This document shows, in pieces, positions 6,761-7,681 of a stretch of 7,681 nucleotides of DNA. The notes under the pieces are model-generated. The model saw only the letters and a list, made by a program, of their open reading frames with translations, was not told where the DNA came from and made no database searches. Where the stretch lies: positions 1 to 7,681 of the forward strand of contig DFGW01000128.1 in the NCBI GenBank assembly GCA_002372465.1, given 5' to 3'. The stretch comes from Butyrivibrio sp. UBA3740 (GTDB taxonomy: Bacteria > Bacillota > Clostridia > Lachnospirales > Lachnospiraceae). The number at the start of each line of letters is the position of its first letter. Within the stretch, counting starts at the first letter, position 1. The position numbers and the translations under genes were made by a program.

Positions 6761-7681
6761 GACCTTCGCCGTACATTAGCCCAACCACGCGCTTTCCGCC
6801 GATTCTGGTCTTGACAGTTACATTAATATCTTCATGGCCATCCGGACTTTTTTTAACCTCTCCGATAATGGCAGCATTCTCTCCGTACTTAGATGCTCTG
6901 ATTATGGAAAGAGCTTTTGAGGCATCACTTTCATGGACAGAAAGAACCATTTTCCCTTCATTTCCCATATATAAAGGATCAAGTCCCAAAATGCCACAAA
7001 AATCCTTAACTGCCGCAGATACAGGAAGAGCTTCTTCATCAAGTTCAATATTGCACCTTGAGGCAGAAGAAAATTCGTTAAGAACTGTACCGAGACCACC
7101 TCTTGTCACATCTCTCATGGCGCGGACCCTGATATGGGCATCCATTAGATTTTTAACTATATCTACAAGAGGGGCATTATCTGAAACAATGCTGTTCTCT
7201 ATTCCCATTCGGCTGCCAAGAATAGTTGCATGATGATCTCCAAGGTTTCCGGATACGATTATCTTATCACCATCCTCAAGCTTAAAGGGACCGGGAACCT
7301 GCGCATCGTCATCAATAAAGCCTACACCTGAGGTGTTTATAATAAGTCCGGGATTATCAGATCTTTTTTCAATTACCTTTGTATCTCCGGTAACAACAAG
7401 TACACTTGCTTCTTTTGCAGTCTCTGCCATAGATGCGATCACGCGGTCCAAAACATCAATATCAAGGCCCTCTTCGAGCACACAGCCACAGGTTATGTAC
7501 ATGGGCTTTGCTCCGCTCATGAGAAGGTCATTTACGGTTCCGCAGACAGATAATCTGCCTATATCTCCACCGGGAAATTCTATAGGAGTTACCACAAAGC
7601 TGTCGGTAGTCATTGCAATTTTCCTGCTTCCGGGAACCACCGCCGAATCCTCAAGTTTTGACAGATACTCGTTATTAAAAT
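6744..7681 (-). CDS. hypE: Hydrogenase maturation protein HypE (N terminus cut by window edge)
   Basis: About 312 codons of HypE, running off the right edge; the frame is open to base 7679 (upstream residues FNNEYLSKLEDSA precede the GTG at 7640, which is therefore internal). HypE takes a carbamoyl group from HypF onto its C-terminal cysteine and dehydrates it with ATP to thiocyanate, the source of the cyanide ligands of [NiFe] hydrogenases. The defining C-terminal LPRIC with the acceptor Cys as last residue is present. Other family marks are TTDSFVV...FPGGDIGRLSVCGTVNDL, SGNLGDHHA, MRDVTRGGLGTVLNE and LGLDPLYMGNEGK, which form the PurM-like ATP-binding fold. Comparison with the usual 330-340 residues suggests only some 20-30 are missing. 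It acts in the cytoplasm with HypC-HypD. Its neighbour downstream, mecA, is unrelated; other hyp genes may lie upstream, beyond the window. Confidence 0.96.
   Translation of the reverse strand, partial: FNNEYLSKLEDSAVVPGSRKIAMTTDSFVVTPIEFPGGDIGRLSVCGTVNDLLMSGAKPMYITCGCVLEEGLDIDVLDRVIASMAETAKEASVLVVTGDTKVIEKRSDNPGLIINTSGVGFIDDDAQVPGPFKLEDGDKIIVSGNLGDHHATILGSRMGIENSIVSDNAPLVDIVKNLMDAHIRVRAMRDVTRGGLGTVLNEFSSASRCNIELDEEALPVSAAVKDFCGILGLDPLYMGNEGKMVLSVHESDASKALSIIRASKYGENAAIIGEVKKSPDGHEDINVTVKTRIGGKRVVGLMYGEGLPRIC

Noticed and set aside
7638..7640. GTG as the true start of hypE
   Set aside because: HypE-like sequence (LEDSA before VVPGS) continues upstream in frame to the window edge, so the gene is cut rather than starting here.

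Overview
The window looks like ordinary chromosomal core sequence from a Gram-positive anaerobe of the Clostridia, most likely a Lachnospiraceae member of the Butyrivibrio/Pseudobutyrivibrio type. The reasons are the AAGGAG-type ribosome binding sites, a MecA adaptor (a Firmicutes protein), a Clostridia-type giant 2-hydroxyacyl-CoA dehydratase activase relative, a [NiFe]-hydrogenase maturation gene, moderate base composition, and intrinsic terminators of the AAAAGGAAC...GTTCCTTTT form. The genus is inferred, not shown.

Layout. At the left edge (1-490, + strand) is the C-terminal end of a very large dehydratase/activase-type protein. It converges on a long leftward gene series and shares with it a two-way terminator at 498-532. 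Everything else is on the - strand. Reading in the direction of transcription, from right to left: hypE (7681-6744, cut by the window edge), mecA (6691-5810, with its own probable promoter and a strong terminator at 5767-5799), then a tightly spaced probable operon of rluF, ligA, metA, a NodB-type polysaccharide deacetylase and a small coiled-coil/Tudor-like protein of unknown function, ending at 498-532. Gaps inside the operon are 23, 52, 14 and 65 bases.

Function. The operon mixes unrelated housekeeping jobs: 23S rRNA pseudouridylation (RluF), DNA nick sealing (LigA), the acylation of homoserine for methionine synthesis (MetA, whose Glu111 predicts use of acetyl-CoA), and a probable carbohydrate deacetylase without an export signal. 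Upstream, MecA is the substrate adaptor of the ClpC protease, and HypE makes the cyanide ligand of [NiFe] hydrogenases. The latter implies that a [NiFe] hydrogenase is encoded elsewhere.

No RNA genes, mobile elements, CRISPR arrays, phage genes or broken genes are visible, and no stretch over 100 bases lacks a gene. I do not see a new biological system here. The points most worth a second look are the divergent OB-fold part of LigA, the small unknown protein at the end of the operon, the leaderless deacetylase, the long MecA linker and an inverted repeat just upstream of rluF.
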